A stretch of DNA of 64,000 nucleotides, taken from Marinicauda salina (lineage in GTDB: Bacteria; Pseudomonadota; Alphaproteobacteria; Caulobacterales; Maricaulaceae). Each line of letters opens with the position of its first letter. Position 1 is the first letter of the stretch. The DNA lies in the NCBI RefSeq assembly GCF_003122085.1, contig NZ_QEXV01000001.1, positions 930,001 to 994,000 of the forward strand, read 5' to 3'. Both the position numbers and the translations under genes were made by a program. This document shows, piece by piece, positions 16,921-26,209 of this stretch. The notes beneath the pieces were generated by a model, which saw only the letters and a list, made by a program, of their open reading frames with translations, was not told where the DNA came from and ran no database searches.

Positions 16921-19900
16921 TCATTCCGCCGGCTGCTCGGCGTGACCGACATCGACTTCCTCGTCCTTGCCGCTGACATGGCCGGAATAGGTCGCGCCGA
17001 TGCCGGGGTGGCGCTGGCCGGTCCAAAGAGTCTGGATCAGCCGCTTCACGTCGACGCCGACGGCGTAGAGCGCCGGCACGAGGAAGAGCGTCAGGAACAG
17101 CGCGAAGATCACCGCGAAGCCGAGCGAGATCACCATCGGCTTGAGGAACTGCGCCGCGGTCGAGCGCTCGGCGATCATCGGCAGCACGCCGATGAAGGTC
17201 GTCACCGTGGTCAGCAGGATCGGCCGGAAGCGCTGCACGCCGGCGTCGACCAGCGCCTGGAAGGCGCCCACGCCGCGGCTCCTGAGCCGGTTCACGAAAT
17301 CGACGAGCACGAGATTGTCGTTGATGACGATGCCCGCGGCCGCGCCGATGCCGAACATCGAGAACAGCGCGAACGCCTCGCCCAGGATGAGATGGCCGAA
17401 CACCGCGCCGGCGAAGGCGAACGGAATGGCGGTCATGATCATCAGCGGCTGGGCGTAGGAGCCGAACGCCACCGCCAGCAGGACGTACATCAGGCCGATC
17501 ATGATCACCTGGAGACCGATCACCTCCTGCATGAACTCCTGCTGGGCCTCGGCCTCGCCGATCGCGCCGACGGAGACGCCCGGGAAGCGCTGCTCCCACT
17601 CGGGGAAGAAGGTCTCCTCGAGCTCGCGGCGGATCTCGCCGGCCGCGTCGCGGTCGGTCAGCTCGGCGCTGACGGTCACGGTCCGCTGACGCTCGCGCCG
17701 CCGGATGCGGCTGATGCCCGGAGCGAACTCGGCGTCGGCGACGGCGGCCAGCGGCACCTCGCGGCCGTCATTGGTGCGGATGCGCAGATTGTTGATGGCG
17801 TCGAGGCTCTCGCGGGACTCGCGCGGGTAGCGCACCATCACCCGGACGTCCTCGCCGCCGCGCGGCAGGCGCTGGACCTCCTGGCCGTAGAAGGCCTGGC
17901 GGACCTGGCTGGTGACGTCGGCGAGCGTGAGCCCGAGCGCTTCGGCGTCCGGCTTCAGCGACAGGCGCAGCTCCTCGGCCGAGGTCTGCAGGTTGTCCAC
18001 GACGTCGTAGGTGACCTCATAGGCGCGCAGGCGGTCCTTGAGATCCTCGGCGGCGTCGCGCAGCACGTCGAGATCGGAGTGATTGATCGCGAACTCCAGC
18101 CCGGGCCCGACCTGGTTGAGCGTCGAGTCGAAGCGGATCTCCTCGGCGTCCGGGATCGGGCCGAGCGCGTCGCGCAGCCGCTGCGCCACGTCGGCGGTCG
18201 GGATGCGGCCGGGCCGGTCCTCGGGCGGGGCTATATTGATCCAGGCCCGAACACTGCCGTCAGTGGCCAGCGTCGAGCGGTTCATGATCATGTCGCGCTC
18301 GCCCGGGAACTCCTCGCGATAGGCGAGCTGGACCTCCTCCTCGGCCTCGTCGAGCCGCTGGCGGATCGTTTCGGTCCGCGACCAAGGCGTGCCCTCGGCG
18401 AGCGTGATGTTCACGCGGATGAGGTCGCTCTCGATTTCCGGCATGAAGCTCATCGCCACGCGACCGGTGCTCATCAGCACGATCGACAGGCCGAACGCGC
18501 CGATGAACAGGATGATCGTCGCGTAGCGGTGCCGGATGGCCGCAGCCAGCGTCGGCGCATACATCCGCCGGGCGAACCAGACGAGGCTGTCGGCGATCCC
18601 GTTCTGCAGCGCGAGGAAGGGACCGAGGATCCCCGAGCGCTTCTGCGGCCCGATATGCGACAGGTGCGCGGGCAGGATCAGCAGCGATTCGATCAGCGAG
18701 AAGGCCAGCGCGGCGACGATCACCAGCGAGATCTGGCGCGTGAACTGCACCTCGGGTCCGGACAGCAGCATCCAGGGCGCGAAGGCCATCATCGTCGTGA
18801 TCACCGCGAACACGACCGGCTTGGCCACCATCTGCACGCCGACGATGCCCGCGGTGAGGCCGCGCTCGCCGCGTTCGACGCGATTGTGGATGTTCTCGCC
18901 CACGATGATGGCGTCGTCGACGACCACGCCGATCACGATCAGGAAGGCGAACAGGGACAGGAAGTTCAGCGTGATGCCGATCAGCGGCAGCACCATGAAG
19001 GCGCCGGCGAAGGCCGTCGCGATGCCGATCGTCACCCAGAAGGCCACGATCGGGCGCAGGAACAGCACCAGCACGGCGAGCACCAGGGCGAGGCCGAGCA
19101 GCGCGGAATTGCCGATCACGGTCAGCTGCGAGTTGAACTGGTCGGCGCCGTCCCACCATTCGGACAGCTGGACCGAGCTCGGCAGCTCGGACTGCTTGCG
19201 CTCCATGTAGGCCTTCAGGCCGTTCGACACGGTGATGATGTCGGAATTGCCCGTCGAGCGGACCGCGACGATCACCATCTCCTCGCCGTTGAAGGTGGCC
19301 CGCAGATTGGCGTCCTGCAGCCCGTCGATCACGTTGGCGACGTCGCCGACGCGCACCACGCCGCCTTCGGGCGTCTGGCGCACGACGATGTTCTCGAACT
19401 CGGCCGCGGTGTCGGCGAGCTGGCGCGAGGTGATGCGCACATCGCCGAGATCGGTCCGCACCGAACCCGCCGAGGCGTTGATCGACGCGTTCGAGATGGC
19501 CCGGGCGACGTCGGAGAAGGTGACGCCGTAGCGCCGCATGTTCTCCTCGGAGACCTCGATGGAGACCTCCTCGTTGAGCGTGCCCATGACGTCGACGAGG
19601 GACACGTCGGGAACCGTCGAGGAAACCTCGTCGCGGATCTCGCGGGCGATGCGCTGGAGCTCGCGCCGGTCGACGTCGCCGTGCACGGCGAAGCCGGCGA
19701 TCTGGTCCTGGTTGCGCCACTGGCGCACGATCGGCCGGTAGGCGTCGCGCGGCAGGTTGTTCACAGAGTTCACGCGGCGTTCAATCTCGTTGACGAACTC
19801 GCCCGCGTCGAGGGTCGACTCGCCCTCGACCCAGATCCGCGCCGAGCCCTCGCTGGCCGTGGCGGTCAGCTCGTCGATGCCGTCGATGTCGGAGAGCGCC

Positions 19901-20136
19901 TCCTCGATGCGGACGATGATCTGCTCCTCGACGTCCTGGGGCGACGCGCCCGGCCAGGACATCGAGATCGTCGCGCCCGGGAACTGGGCGCCGGGATTGT
20001 TCTCCCGCTGCATCGAATTGAAGCCGATGACGCCGCCGATGAGCGCGATGATCATCAGCAGGTTCGCCGCCACGGAGTTGCGCGCCCACCAGGCGAGAAT
20101 GCCGCGGCTCTCGTATTCGTCAGGTCGTTGAACCAT
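16921..20136 (-). CDS. RND efflux transporter, inner-membrane permease
   Basis: A 1071-residue AcrB-family pump subunit. The N-terminal helix (SVAANLLMIIALIGGVIGF) is followed by the large periplasmic loop, then the first block of helices with GVVVDDAIIVGENI (the TM4 Asp pair of RND transporters), a second periplasmic loop, and the C-terminal helices with GIVINDNLVLVDF. It exchanges protons for hydrophobic compounds. The N-terminus 'RGILAWWARNSVAANLLM' resembles RND members of unknown substrate rather than classical multidrug AcrB. Operon order is outer-membrane factor, adaptor, pump, with 29 bp between adaptor and pump. AGGAGC precedes the start. Confidence 0.94.
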   Translation of the reverse strand: MVQRPDEYESRGILAWWARNSVAANLLMIIALIGGVIGFNSMQRENNPGAQFPGATISMSWPGASPQDVEEQIIVRIEEALSDIDGIDELTATASEGSARIWVEGESTLDAGEFVNEIERRVNSVNNLPRDAYRPIVRQWRNQDQIAGFAVHGDVDRRELQRIAREIRDEVSSTVPDVSLVDVMGTLNEEVSIEVSEENMRRYGVTFSDVARAISNASINASAGSVRTDLGDVRITSRQLADTAAEFENIVVRQTPEGGVVRVGDVANVIDGLQDANLRATFNGEEMVIVAVRSTGNSDIITVSNGLKAYMERKQSELPSSVQLSEWWDGADQFNSQLTVIGNSALLGLALVLAVLVLFLRPIVAFWVTIGIATAFAGAFMVLPLIGITLNFLSLFAFLIVIGVVVDDAIIVGENIHNRVERGERGLTAGIVGVQMVAKPVVFAVITTMMAFAPWMLLSGPEVQFTRQISLVIVAALAFSLIESLLILPAHLSHIGPQKRSGILGPFLALQNGIADSLVWFARRMYAPTLAAAIRHRYATIILFIGAFGLSIVLMSTGRVAMSFMPEIESDLIRVNITLAEGTPWSRTETIRQRLDEAEEEVQLAYREEFPGERDMIMNRSTLATDGSVRAWINIAPPEDRPGRIPTADVAQRLRDALGPIPDAEEIRFDSTLNQVGPGLEFAINHSDLDVLRDAAEDLKDRLRAYEVTYDVVDNLQTSAEELRLSLKPDAEALGLTLADVTSQVRQAFYGQEVQRLPRGGEDVRVMVRYPRESRESLDAINNLRIRTNDGREVPLAAVADAEFAPGISRIRRRERQRTVTVSAELTDRDAAGEIRRELEETFFPEWEQRFPGVSVGAIGEAEAQQEFMQEVIGLQVIMIGLMYVLLAVAFGSYAQPLMIMTAIPFAFAGAVFGHLILGEAFALFSMFGIGAAAGIVINDNLVLVDFVNRLRSRGVGAFQALVDAGVQRFRPILLTTVTTFIGVLPMIAERSTAAQFLKPMVISLGFAVIFALFLTLFLVPALYAVGVDVKRLIQTLWTGQRHPGIGATYSGHVSGKDEEVDVGHAEQPAE

Positions 20137-20165
20137 GTCGGTTGCTCCTGTCTGCGCGCGGCTGA

Positions 20166-21431
20166 TCAGCCGGCGCGCGCCACGGCCGCTTCGGAGGTCT
20201 GTTCGCCCTCGGCCTCGTCGTCATCGGACTCGGCGTCGGTCTCGTCGAGCGGCTGGCCGTCGGGGCCCAGCGGGGTGATGCTCATGCCGTCCGCGGCGCC
20301 GCGGACGGGCGAGGTCACCACGCGCTCGCCGGCCTCGACGCCGGAGGCGAGGACGACCTGGTCGGCGGTCGTGTTGATCACCGTGGCGTTGCGGATCGAC
20401 AGCGTGCCGTCCGGCTCGGCGACATAGACCTGGTTCTCGCCGCGCAGGGCGCTGCGGGGCAGGATATAGGCCTGCTCGATGGCGCGGCCCTCGATCGCAG
20501 CGTCGACGAACAGCCCGACCGCCAGCGGCGCGCCGGTCTCTTCGGCGGCCGCGCCGTAGGGATCGTCGACCTCGACCATGGCCGACATGGTGCGCGTGCG
20601 CGGGTCGATGGCGCTGTCGGTGCGCACCAGTTCGCCCGTCCATTCGCGGCGTTCGCCGGCGACGGTCGCCGTCAGGGCCACCGACGGGCCGGGAGTGTCC
20701 TCCGTCGCGCGGAAGGCGACCGGGATGCCCAGCTGACCGAGCTCGGCGTCGGTCAGCGGCAGCCGGACCTGGGCGACATTGGTGGAGAAGACCCGGCCGA
20801 TCTGCACGCCCGGCGAAACATACTGGCCGACATCGGCCATCTTCTCGCGGACGCGGCCGTCGAACGGCGCGGAGATGCGGGTCCGCCGCAGGTTGAGGCG
20901 GGCCTCGGCCAGGCTCGCCTCGGCGGCGGCCAGCTGGGCGCGCGCATCGGCGAGCTGCGGCTGACGGAGAGTCAGCGGGGAGGCTTCGCCCTCGCCGATC
21001 GCCTCCCACTCCTGGCGGGCGAGATCGGATTCGGCCTCCTCGCGGATCAGCTGCTGGCGGCGCTGGGCGACCAGGGCCTCGGCGCGCGTGACGGCGAGCT
21101 GATAGTCCTCGTCCTCGAGGCGGATCAGCGTCTCGCCGGCCTCGAAGAAGCCGCCGTCGACGAAGCTCGGATTGACGTACTGGATGCGACCGGAGACCTG
21201 CGCGGTGAGCGAGATCTCCGTGAGCGGGCGCACCTCGCCCTGGGTGCGCACGGTCAGGCGGACCGGGGAGGTTTCCGCTTCCGTGACGAACACCGCGGTG
21301 GGCTGGGGCGTGAAGTCCGCCCGCTCGGGCTGGGGCGCCGTCTGCACCAGCGTGGTGAAGACGATGAAGAACGTGACCGCCAATCCGGCTGGCAATCCGA
21401 AGAGAATGAGGCGACCGACCGACTTTCTCAT
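20166..21431 (-). CDS. RND efflux periplasmic adaptor (membrane fusion protein)
   Basis: A 421-residue adaptor that bridges the pump and the outer-membrane factor. One N-terminal membrane helix (LILFGLPAGLAVTFFIVFTTLV) is followed by a beta-barrel/lipoyl half motif (VRPLTEISLTAQVSGRI), a coiled-coil hairpin at about residues 110-185 rich in Ala, Glu and Arg, the second lipoyl half (ISAPFDGRVREKMADVGQYV), and the barrel domain. The C-terminal tail is unusually acidic (DETDAESDDDEAEGEQ). The ATG at 21431 is preferred over the TTG at 21437. Confidence 0.93.
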   Translation of the reverse strand: MRKSVGRLILFGLPAGLAVTFFIVFTTLVQTAPQPERADFTPQPTAVFVTEAETSPVRLTVRTQGEVRPLTEISLTAQVSGRIQYVNPSFVDGGFFEAGETLIRLEDEDYQLAVTRAEALVAQRRQQLIREEAESDLARQEWEAIGEGEASPLTLRQPQLADARAQLAAAEASLAEARLNLRRTRISAPFDGRVREKMADVGQYVSPGVQIGRVFSTNVAQVRLPLTDAELGQLGIPVAFRATEDTPGPSVALTATVAGERREWTGELVRTDSAIDPRTRTMSAMVEVDDPYGAAAEETGAPLAVGLFVDAAIEGRAIEQAYILPRSALRGENQVYVAEPDGTLSIRNATVINTTADQVVLASGVEAGERVVTSPVRGAADGMSITPLGPDGQPLDETDAESDDDEAEGEQTSEAAVARAG

Positions 21432-21458
21432 GACCAACTCTCTTTATTTTCGAGTGTT

Positions 21459-22865
21459 CTAGTTATTGATGCCCGCGACGCCGCCGCCGGATGCAAAGTC
21501 TCCGGCGATGGCGAGGTGCAGGGCGACGCGGTTGTCCGCGCGTTCGCGCCGGGCCGCGATGAGCTGCGACTCCGCGCTGATGAGCCGGGACTGCGCGTCC
21601 AGCAGCTCGAAGATGGTGGCGACGCCGCTGGCGTACTGGCGTTCGACGAGCTGCAGCGCGGCTTCGGCTTCCTGGCGCGCCTCGGCCAGCGCGGCGACGC
21701 GATCGGCCAGGGTCTGGTCGGCGTAGATCGCGTCCTCGGCTTCGCGCAGCGCGGCGAGCGCGGTCTCGACGTAGCGGGCCGCTTGCTGGCGGGCGACCGC
21801 TTCGGTCCTGTCGCGTTCGGCGCGCAGCGCGCCGCCGCGGAAGATGGGCGCCAGGATCGACGCTGAAACCGTCTCGATCAGGGCGTCGCTGTCGAACAGG
21901 TCGCCGGCGTCCTCGGTCTGGCTGCTCACCGCCGCGCGCAGGTTGAGGCCGGGATAGAGCGCCTTGCGCGCGGCGCGCGCGGAGAAGCCCGACGCGGCCA
22001 GGCGGGACTCGGCGGCGACGACGTCCGGCCGGCGCGCGAGCAGGGCCTCCGGGCCGCCGGGATCGGGCAGGCCGCCCAGCTCCGGCAGGTCCGTCTCGTG
22101 TTCGATCCGGCCGCCCGGATAGCGGCCGAGCAGCGCCTCGAGGCGCCGGGCCGCGGCGGCTTCCGCGCGCTGTCGCGACGCCAGGCCGGCCCGGGTCGAG
22201 GCCAGAGCCGAGCGCTGGGTGCGCACGTCGGAAGACCGCGCGACGCCGCGCTCGAAGCGGCGCTCGACGATGGCGAGCTGCCGGGCGCGCGTCTCTACGT
22301 CGTACGCGGCGAGCTCGGTCTGCAGGCGCGCTTCGATGAGCGCGAACCAAGCCTGGGCGGTGGCGCCGGCGATCGACAGCTGCGCCCCGTAGAGGTCGGC
22401 GCGCGCCGCCTCGGCGCTGAGCGCGCCGGCGCGGGCGTTGTCGGTGAGCCGGCCCCAGACGTCGATCTGCCAGCTCGCCTCGACACCGAAATCGTAGCCG
22501 GTGCTGTCGCCGGCGGCGGTGTCGGTCTGGCTGATCCCGGTCGACGCGTCGACGCTGGGCAGGCGCGGCGCGCCGGCGGCGCGGGCGCTGGCCTGCGCAG
22601 CCTCCAGGCTTGCGGCGGCGGCGGCCACGGTCGGGTTGGCGTCGAGCGCCTCGCCGACCAGCGCGCTCAGGCGGGGATCGTTGAACGCCGCGACCCAGTC
22701 GTCGGCGCGGGCCTCGGTCGTCTCCGGGCTGGCCAGGAACGTTTCGGGCGCGTCGATATCGGGCGCGACGGCGAGCTCGGGCGCGCCGGCGCAGGCGGCG
22801 ACGGTGAGCGTGGCGGAAATGAGCAGTGAGCGCCGGAGCAAGGGCCCCCTCCATTCATGGATCAT
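21459..22865 (-). CDS. outer-membrane efflux lipoprotein, NodT/OprM family
   Basis: A 468-residue TolC-like channel subunit. A signal sequence ends in TVAAC (Cys about 25), so the mature protein is lipid-anchored. Two internal repeats of the outer membrane efflux protein domain are visible, each with Ala-rich helices (LDANPTVAAAAASLEAAQA and the later AEARQEAEAALQLVERQYA), and the family motif WQIDVWGRL occurs near residue 130. It is the first gene of the three-gene efflux operon. The upstream 169 bp (to phoR) is AT-richer than average and must carry divergent promoters. Confidence 0.93.
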   Translation of the reverse strand: MIHEWRGPLLRRSLLISATLTVAACAGAPELAVAPDIDAPETFLASPETTEARADDWVAAFNDPRLSALVGEALDANPTVAAAAASLEAAQASARAAGAPRLPSVDASTGISQTDTAAGDSTGYDFGVEASWQIDVWGRLTDNARAGALSAEAARADLYGAQLSIAGATAQAWFALIEARLQTELAAYDVETRARQLAIVERRFERGVARSSDVRTQRSALASTRAGLASRQRAEAAAARRLEALLGRYPGGRIEHETDLPELGGLPDPGGPEALLARRPDVVAAESRLAASGFSARAARKALYPGLNLRAAVSSQTEDAGDLFDSDALIETVSASILAPIFRGGALRAERDRTEAVARQQAARYVETALAALREAEDAIYADQTLADRVAALAEARQEAEAALQLVERQYASGVATIFELLDAQSRLISAESQLIAARRERADNRVALHLAIAGDFASGGGVAGINN

Positions 22866-23034
22866 GTTCAGCTGTCACCCGACCCTATTCAGGGCTTTCT
22901 GAAAGTCAATCAAAATTTATCGAAAAACGCTAAAAAGTTCTCGAATTACGAAAAATTCATGCGGCGAGCAGGGTTGATCGGATGCGAGATTCAGACGGAT
23001 GCGGAAATTCGAAAAAGCATGATAACAAGCGATT
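22866..23034. promoter_or_regulatory. AT-rich divergent promoter region between the efflux operon and phoR
   Basis: This 169-bp gap is much richer in A and T than its surroundings. It contains the imperfect inverted repeat TTCAG-N6-CTGAA (about 22888-22905) and one CTGTCAC heptamer at 22873-22879 without convincing partner repeats. No regulator gene for the efflux pump is adjacent, and no clear -35/-10 pair stands out. Confidence 0.4.
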
Positions 23035-24459
23035 ATGGCCGAACTTCGGAGGTCCGATCCCGGCGGACGAGAAAACCGTTCCCGTCCTCGCGCCCGCGAC
23101 GTCGTCGCCGTCGCCGCGGTCGGCGTGTTCATGCTGGTCTTCCTGACGGTTTCGGGCGAACTCGCCTTCGCGCCGTTCGTCGGCGCGGCGCTGGCGCTGG
23201 CCGCGCTCGCGCTGATCTACTATCTGGGCGCGCTCGGCGTCGCCGGTCCGGGACCGCGGCCCGCCGCGGCGAGCACCGTCCGGCCGGTCGACAGCGAGAC
23301 CGCCGAGGCGATGCTCGATCGGTTGTCGCTCCCCGTCCTTCTCATCGGTCCCGCGGGGCGGATCGAACGGGCCAACCCGGCGGCGCGCGCGTTCCTGGGC
23401 CTCGGGGTCGAGCGCGGCCTGCTCTCGACCGTCCTGCGTCAGCCGCGCGTGCTGGAGGCGGTGAACGCGGCATTGCGCGGCGAGCGCGGCGCGACGGTCG
23501 AGTACTCGACGCGGGCGCCGCTCGAGAGCCATGTCCGCGCCATCGTCGAGCCGATCCGGCTGCCGACGCCCGAGCAGACGCCGCTGCGCGCCATGCTGGT
23601 GCTGGCCGACGAGACCGCGTCGAAGCGGGCCGAGCGGATGCGCGCCGACTTCCTCGCCAACGCCAGCCACGAGCTGCGCACGCCGCTCGCCTCGCTCAGC
23701 GGCTTCATCGACACGCTGAGCGGCCCCGCCAGGGACGATCCCGAGGCGAGCGAGCGCTTTCTCGGCATCATGCGCGAGCAGACCGAGCGCATGCGCCGCC
23801 TGATCAACGATCTGCTCTCGCTCAGCCGCGTGGAGATGAACGAGCACGTGCCGCCGTCGGGCGAGTGCGACCTGGCGGCGCTTGCGGGCGATGTCGTGCG
23901 CACGCTGTCGCCGATGGCCGAGCCGCGCGGCCTCTCGATCGCCGTCGAGGCGCCCGACGAACCCGTCCGCATCGGCGGCGATCGCGACCAGATCTACGAG
24001 GTGATCGAGAATCTCGTGGAGAACGCGCTGAAATATTCGCGCGACGGCGGCCGGGTGCGGATCGTCGTGCGGACCGATCGAAGCCGCGACTCCGCCGAGC
24101 AGCCGGCCGAGCGCATCGCCGCGGATTCGGCCCGGCTGACGCTCGCCGCGCCGGCGATCGATCCCGCCGCGCGCTACGCCGTCGTACGCGTCTACGACGA
24201 GGGCGCGGGAATCGAACGCCGATACCTGCCCCGGCTGTCCGAGCGATTCTTCCGCGTCAGCGGCCAGAAGAGCGGACCCAGGTCCGGCACCGGACTGGGC
24301 CTGGCCATCGTAAAGCACATCGTCTCGCGTCATCGCGGCGGGTTCGCCGTCGAGAGCGCGCCGGGTTCGGGATCCGTATTCACCGTTTTCTTTCCAACGG
24401 TTGAGGCGGATTCGGCCGCCCGAACCGAAGATGACGCCGACGCTGTCACAAAACCGTAG
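23035..24459 (+). CDS. phoR: phosphate-regulon sensor kinase PhoR
   Basis: A 474-residue kinase. Two membrane helices lie near residues 22-65, a PAS-like region near 90-190 (SLPVLLIGPAGRIERANPAARAFLG), the phosphoacceptor His212 in ANASHELRTPL, and an ATPase domain with ENLVENALKYS (N box), DEGAGI (G1), and GTGLGLAIVKHI (G2). The short periplasmic part and the PAS domain are typical of PhoR. It heads phoR-pstC-pstA-pstB-phoU-phoB, so the assignment is strong. It senses phosphate through the Pst complex and PhoU and phosphorylates PhoB. No strong ribosome binding site precedes the ATG. Confidence 0.93.
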   Translation: MAELRRSDPGGRENRSRPRARDVVAVAAVGVFMLVFLTVSGELAFAPFVGAALALAALALIYYLGALGVAGPGPRPAAASTVRPVDSETAEAMLDRLSLPVLLIGPAGRIERANPAARAFLGLGVERGLLSTVLRQPRVLEAVNAALRGERGATVEYSTRAPLESHVRAIVEPIRLPTPEQTPLRAMLVLADETASKRAERMRADFLANASHELRTPLASLSGFIDTLSGPARDDPEASERFLGIMREQTERMRRLINDLLSLSRVEMNEHVPPSGECDLAALAGDVVRTLSPMAEPRGLSIAVEAPDEPVRIGGDRDQIYEVIENLVENALKYSRDGGRVRIVVRTDRSRDSAEQPAERIAADSARLTLAAPAIDPAARYAVVRVYDEGAGIERRYLPRLSERFFRVSGQKSGPRSGTGLGLAIVKHIVSRHRGGFAVESAPGSGSVFTVFFPTVEADSAARTEDDADAVTKP

Positions 24460-24471
24460 TCTAAACGTCAT
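24443..24471 (+). promoter_or_regulatory. candidate Pho box upstream of pstC
   Basis: Three heptamers with exact 11-bp periodicity, CTGTCAC, CCGTAGT and ACGTCAT, separated by 4-bp spacers AAAA and CTAA. The first is a perfect PhoB half-site, the others are degenerate (4/7 to 5/7). The site overlaps the last codons of phoR and lies 80 bp before the pstC start, so pstC-phoB can be induced separately from phoR. Confidence 0.6.
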
Positions 24472-24550
24472 ATGACGGGCCCGACCGAGCCCGGGGCCGC
24501 GGCGGCGGCCGCAGGGCGGGGCTTTCGCGCCGCAACCGACTGACGGATTG

Positions 24551-26209
24551 ATGCAGGCTGCTCTCTTTACTGCGCTCGCGCTCGTCGTGCTGACCGCGAT
24601 CGGCCTGCTCGTGGGGCGTCGGCGGGCTTTCGCCGCCGCCGCCGGCGCGCCCGTCCGGCTGCATTCCCTGCCGTCCTATCACGGTTATTTCGTCGCGCTC
24701 TGGACCGGCGCGCCCGCCGCCGTCCTGCTGGCGCTGTACGGCGTGTTCGGCGCGACCATCGTCGATTCCCTGACCATGGCCGAGCTGCAGGAGGAGGCGG
24801 CTCCGCTTCTTCGCGCCTACGAGGAGCGGCTCGCCGGCGACGCCGAGATCGCCGCGCTGCGCGAGGACGAGGCGCGCATCGCCGAGGCGCTCGCCGCGGC
24901 GCGCAGCGAATCCGGCGCGCACGAGACGATCAATCGCCTCTCGCGGGAGCGGACGACGGTGGCCGATTCGCTCGCGCGCCAGCGCAGGGAGATCGCCGCG
25001 GAAACCGCGGCGCGCGCGCCCGACAGCGAGGCCGGCCTGCGCGCCCGGGCGGGATTCGAATACGCGCTGGCGCCGCGGGAACGGCGCCAGCTGTTCATCG
25101 CCGACGCGCGGGCCCTGGCGTTCGGCGAAGGCACCGCCAGCCGCGATGCGCCGACGCTGCGCGCGGCGGCCCGCGCGATGCGGCCGCTGGAGAGCCGCAT
25201 GAAATGGGGCGTGGCGGGCGGGGCGATCGCGCTCGCGCTTGCAGGCTTCGCCTGGGCCCGCAGCCGGGTCGGGCCGGACTTCCGCGCGCGCAACCGCGTC
25301 GAGCGCGTGGTCGGCGGCGTGCTGATGCTGGCCTCGGCCATCGCCATCCTCACCACGCTGGGCATCGTGCTGTCGCTCCTGTTCGAGAGCCTGCGCTTCT
25401 TCGAATCCATCGACTGGCGCCTGCACGAATTCCTGTTCGGCACGCAGTGGAGCCCGCAGATCGCCATCCGGGACGACCAGGTGGGCCAGTCGGGCGCGTT
25501 CGGCGCGGTGCCGCTGTTCGCCGGCACCGGGCTCATCACCCTGATCGCGATGGCCGTGGCCGTGCCGGTCGGCCTGATGTCGGCGATCTACCTGTCGGAA
25601 TACGCCGGCTCGACCATGCGCGCCTGGGCCAAGCCGATGCTCGAGATCCTCGCGGGCATCCCGACCGTGGTCTACGGCTTCTTCGCCCTGCTCACGGTCG
25701 GGCCGTTCCTGCGCGACCTGGCGCTGTTTCTCGGCTACGAGGACGCCGTCACCCAGAGCGCGCTGTCGGCGGGCCTGGTGATGGGCGTGATGATCATCCC
25801 CTTCGTGTCCTCGCTGTCCGACGACGTGATCAACGCCGTGCCCCAGGCGCTGCGCGACGGGTCCTACGCCATGGGCGCGACCAAGTCGGAAACCGTCCGC
25901 GGCGTGGTGGTTCCCGCGGCCCTGCCGGGCATCGTCGGCGCCGTGCTGCTGGCGGTGTCGCGCGCCGTCGGCGAGACGATGATCGTGGTGATGGCCGCCG
26001 GCCAGGGCGCCAATCTGACGGCCAACCCGCTCGAGGCGGTCACGACGATCACCGTCCAGATCGTCATGCTGCTCACCGGCGACCAGGAGTTCGACAGCCC
26101 CAAGACGCTGTCGGCGTTCGCGCTCGGCCTGGTGCTGTTCGCCCTGACGCTGATCTTCAACATCATCGCGCTGCGCGTGGTTCAGAGGTTCCGGGAAAAG
26201 TATGACTGA
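24551..26209 (+). CDS. pstC: phosphate ABC transporter permease PstC with long N-terminal extension
   Basis: A 552-residue protein; the classical PstC fold occupies only the C-terminal 300 or so residues (VLMLASAIAILTTLGIV onward, with the permease loop EILAGIPTVVYGFFAL and VPQALRDGSYAMGATKSE). Before it lie two N-terminal helices and an approximately 160-residue extracytoplasmic segment rich in Glu, Ala and Arg that looks like a coiled coil (about residues 78-170). This corresponds to the N-terminal region described as DUF3708 in alphaproteobacterial and marine PstC. The ATG at 24551 is used; the TTG just before it is an alternative. It overlaps pstA by 8 bp. Confidence 0.92.
   Translation: MQAALFTALALVVLTAIGLLVGRRRAFAAAAGAPVRLHSLPSYHGYFVALWTGAPAAVLLALYGVFGATIVDSLTMAELQEEAAPLLRAYEERLAGDAEIAALREDEARIAEALAAARSESGAHETINRLSRERTTVADSLARQRREIAAETAARAPDSEAGLRARAGFEYALAPRERRQLFIADARALAFGEGTASRDAPTLRAAARAMRPLESRMKWGVAGGAIALALAGFAWARSRVGPDFRARNRVERVVGGVLMLASAIAILTTLGIVLSLLFESLRFFESIDWRLHEFLFGTQWSPQIAIRDDQVGQSGAFGAVPLFAGTGLITLIAMAVAVPVGLMSAIYLSEYAGSTMRAWAKPMLEILAGIPTVVYGFFALLTVGPFLRDLALFLGYEDAVTQSALSAGLVMGVMIIPFVSSLSDDVINAVPQALRDGSYAMGATKSETVRGVVVPAALPGIVGAVLLAVSRAVGETMIVVMAAGQGANLTANPLEAVTTITVQIVMLLTGDQEFDSPKTLSAFALGLVLFALTLIFNIIALRVVQRFREKYD

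Noticed and set aside
16918-20427. 1169-codon plus-strand frame antisense to the RND permease
   Set aside because: High GC gives long open antisense frames. Its product is a His/Arg/Asp-rich composition without domains, while the minus strand encodes an unmistakable RND pump.
22873-22903. Pho box upstream of phoR
   Set aside because: Only one CTGTCAC unit is present; the 11-bp-spaced neighbours match at two or three of seven positions.
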